Part shown: piece by piece, positions 63,398 through 64,000 of the stretch
How the letters are laid out: every line of letters starts with the position of its first letter
Position numbering within the stretch: position 1 is the stretch's first letter
Assembly (NCBI GenBank): GCA_025961275.1
Contig: JAOQNJ010000001.1
Location: 1,881,353 to 1,945,352 of the forward strand
Origin: Providencia alcalifaciens
GTDB taxonomy: Bacteria; Pseudomonadota; Gammaproteobacteria; Enterobacterales; Enterobacteriaceae
Reading direction: 5' to 3'
Length of the DNA: 64,000 nucleotides
Notes under the pieces: model-generated
Seen by the model: only the letters and a program-made list of their open reading frames with translations
Database searches by the model: none
Told to the model about the DNA's origin: nothing
Made by a program: the position numbers and the translations under genes

Positions 63398-64000
63398 TCA
63401 ACGATCCCAGTAGGACTCTTCTAAACTATCTTCTTTTTCAGGTAAGCCACGAGTTAAGCGTGGTGAATGTTGGCTAAGCACTTGATAGCTAACTCGGTTA
63501 GCATATTTACATACTTGCGCTAATGATGAGTATGTGAGGTATTGACGTGGGTGCTTACTCGAATTAGGCACATTCATACGATGATATGAATTTGCTGTAA
63601 TATCATGCAACAACGCAGATAATGCACCATCACCCGCACCATTTGTGTTCATAATTTTCTCAGGCCCGCCCATATAAGGTTCAATATGAGAATATATGCG
63701 CATAGGAATATCACAATCTTGCTGGCGCATCGCACGACTAAATTCATATAAATTGAATTCTGCAATTGCACCAGGCAATAATGGATGTTGAGTTGTTCGT
63801 TTGAACGCTTCTTCCGTATAACCCGCCATATACAATCCTGATGGCCCTGCGGTACATAGCACTAAATCAACCCAGTTAAGTGCCATATCTGAAGCTAATA
63901 ACGGATCATTGAATCCCGTTAATTCTAATGCTTCATCTTCATTCATTGCGACTACAGAAACATGTTCAGCAAGAAAATCACGCCAAAATTGTGGATCTTG
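63398..64000 (-). CDS. gsk: Inosine-guanosine kinase, C-terminal part (5' end outside window)
   Basis: The frame is open to the window edge (QDPQFWRDFLAEHVSVVAMNEDEALEL...), giving about 200 C-terminal residues of a PfkB-family kinase. NTNGAGDGALSALLHD carries the anion hole and catalytic aspartate. Phosphorylates inosine and guanosine. In E. coli gsk is adjacent to ybaL; here about 5.8 kb separate them. Confidence 0.95.
   Translation of the reverse strand, partial: QDPQFWRDFLAEHVSVVAMNEDEALELTGFNDPLLASDMALNWVDLVLCTAGPSGLYMAGYTEEAFKRTTQHPLLPGAIAEFNLYEFSRAMRQQDCDIPMRIYSHIEPYMGGPEKIMNTNGAGDGALSALLHDITANSYHRMNVPNSSKHPRQYLTYSSLAQVCKYANRVSYQVLSQHSPRLTRGLPEKEDSLEESYWDR

Overview
The window reads as a chromosomal segment of a Morganellaceae member, most likely Providencia. 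It is AT-rich, its core proteins are enterobacterial, and the core gene order is an inverted version of the E. coli 10-12 min region: argU, folD, ybcJ, cysS, ppiB, lpxH, purE-purK, then ybbP-ybbA-tesA-ybbO-cnoX-qmcA-ybbJ-cueR, copA, ybaP-ybaK, ushA, fsr, ybaL, gsk. The genus is inferred from style and gene content; no database search was possible.

Layout. Positions 1-9960 hold the left (pL-type) early operon of a lambdoid prophage integrated in the 3' end of tRNA-Arg(UCU). It starts with the C-terminal part of a lambda-N-like antiterminator and an opposite-strand SieB-like exclusion gene. About 23 small, tightly overlapping genes follow (YqaJ/lambda-exo nuclease, SSB, NinX-like, phage adenine methylase, excisionase), ending in a tyrosine integrase next to the tRNA. 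From 10 to 22.7 kb comes conserved chromosome with an inserted Cra-regulated fructose PTS operon (fruBKA) and an MFS transporter. A secreted phytase-like esterase gene (22.8-24.2 kb, minus) follows.

From 24.3 to 30.3 kb lies a very AT-rich six-gene operon on the minus strand. Its order is gamma-glutamyltranspeptidase-like, MFS exporter, GTP cyclohydrolase II (RibA paralogue), BKACE/DUF849 enzyme, SAM methyltransferase, riboflavin-synthase/lumazine-binding paralogue. Every one of the six genes carries at least one frameshift or nonsense codon. This looks like a complete biosynthetic operon for a flavin-, pteridine- or lumazine-like metabolite that has died as a unit, and I know of no described pathway with this composition. 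A divergent Tsx-like porin lacking a start codon, an MFS remnant and an LLM flavin monooxygenase split by an IS3-family element (3-bp target duplication) follow, so the decay extends to 34.2 kb.

From 34.5 to 57.6 kb is mostly intact core sequence: an ABC exporter, the chaperedoxin/SPFH cluster, a copper module with an unusual four-HMA CopA directly downstream of a CueR promoter, UshA, Fsr and YbaL. Two small accessory modules are inserted: LysR/permease/cystathionine-lyase, and LysR/PACE efflux, where the regulator has an amber codon. From 57.6 to 63.4 kb, between ybaL and gsk, is an accessory island. It has a 10-bp tandem repeat of phased A-tracts upstream of an unrecognised 182-aa protein, a DUF1937 gene, a DeoR regulator, two divergent catabolic genes (FAD oxidoreductase and FGGY kinase) both beheaded by what looks like one deletion, and an EutH-like transporter.

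Overall pattern: housekeeping genes are intact, while almost every accessory module carries lesions. That argues for biological erosion of accessory functions rather than uniformly poor sequence, although several lesions sit in homopolymers and should be checked against reads.
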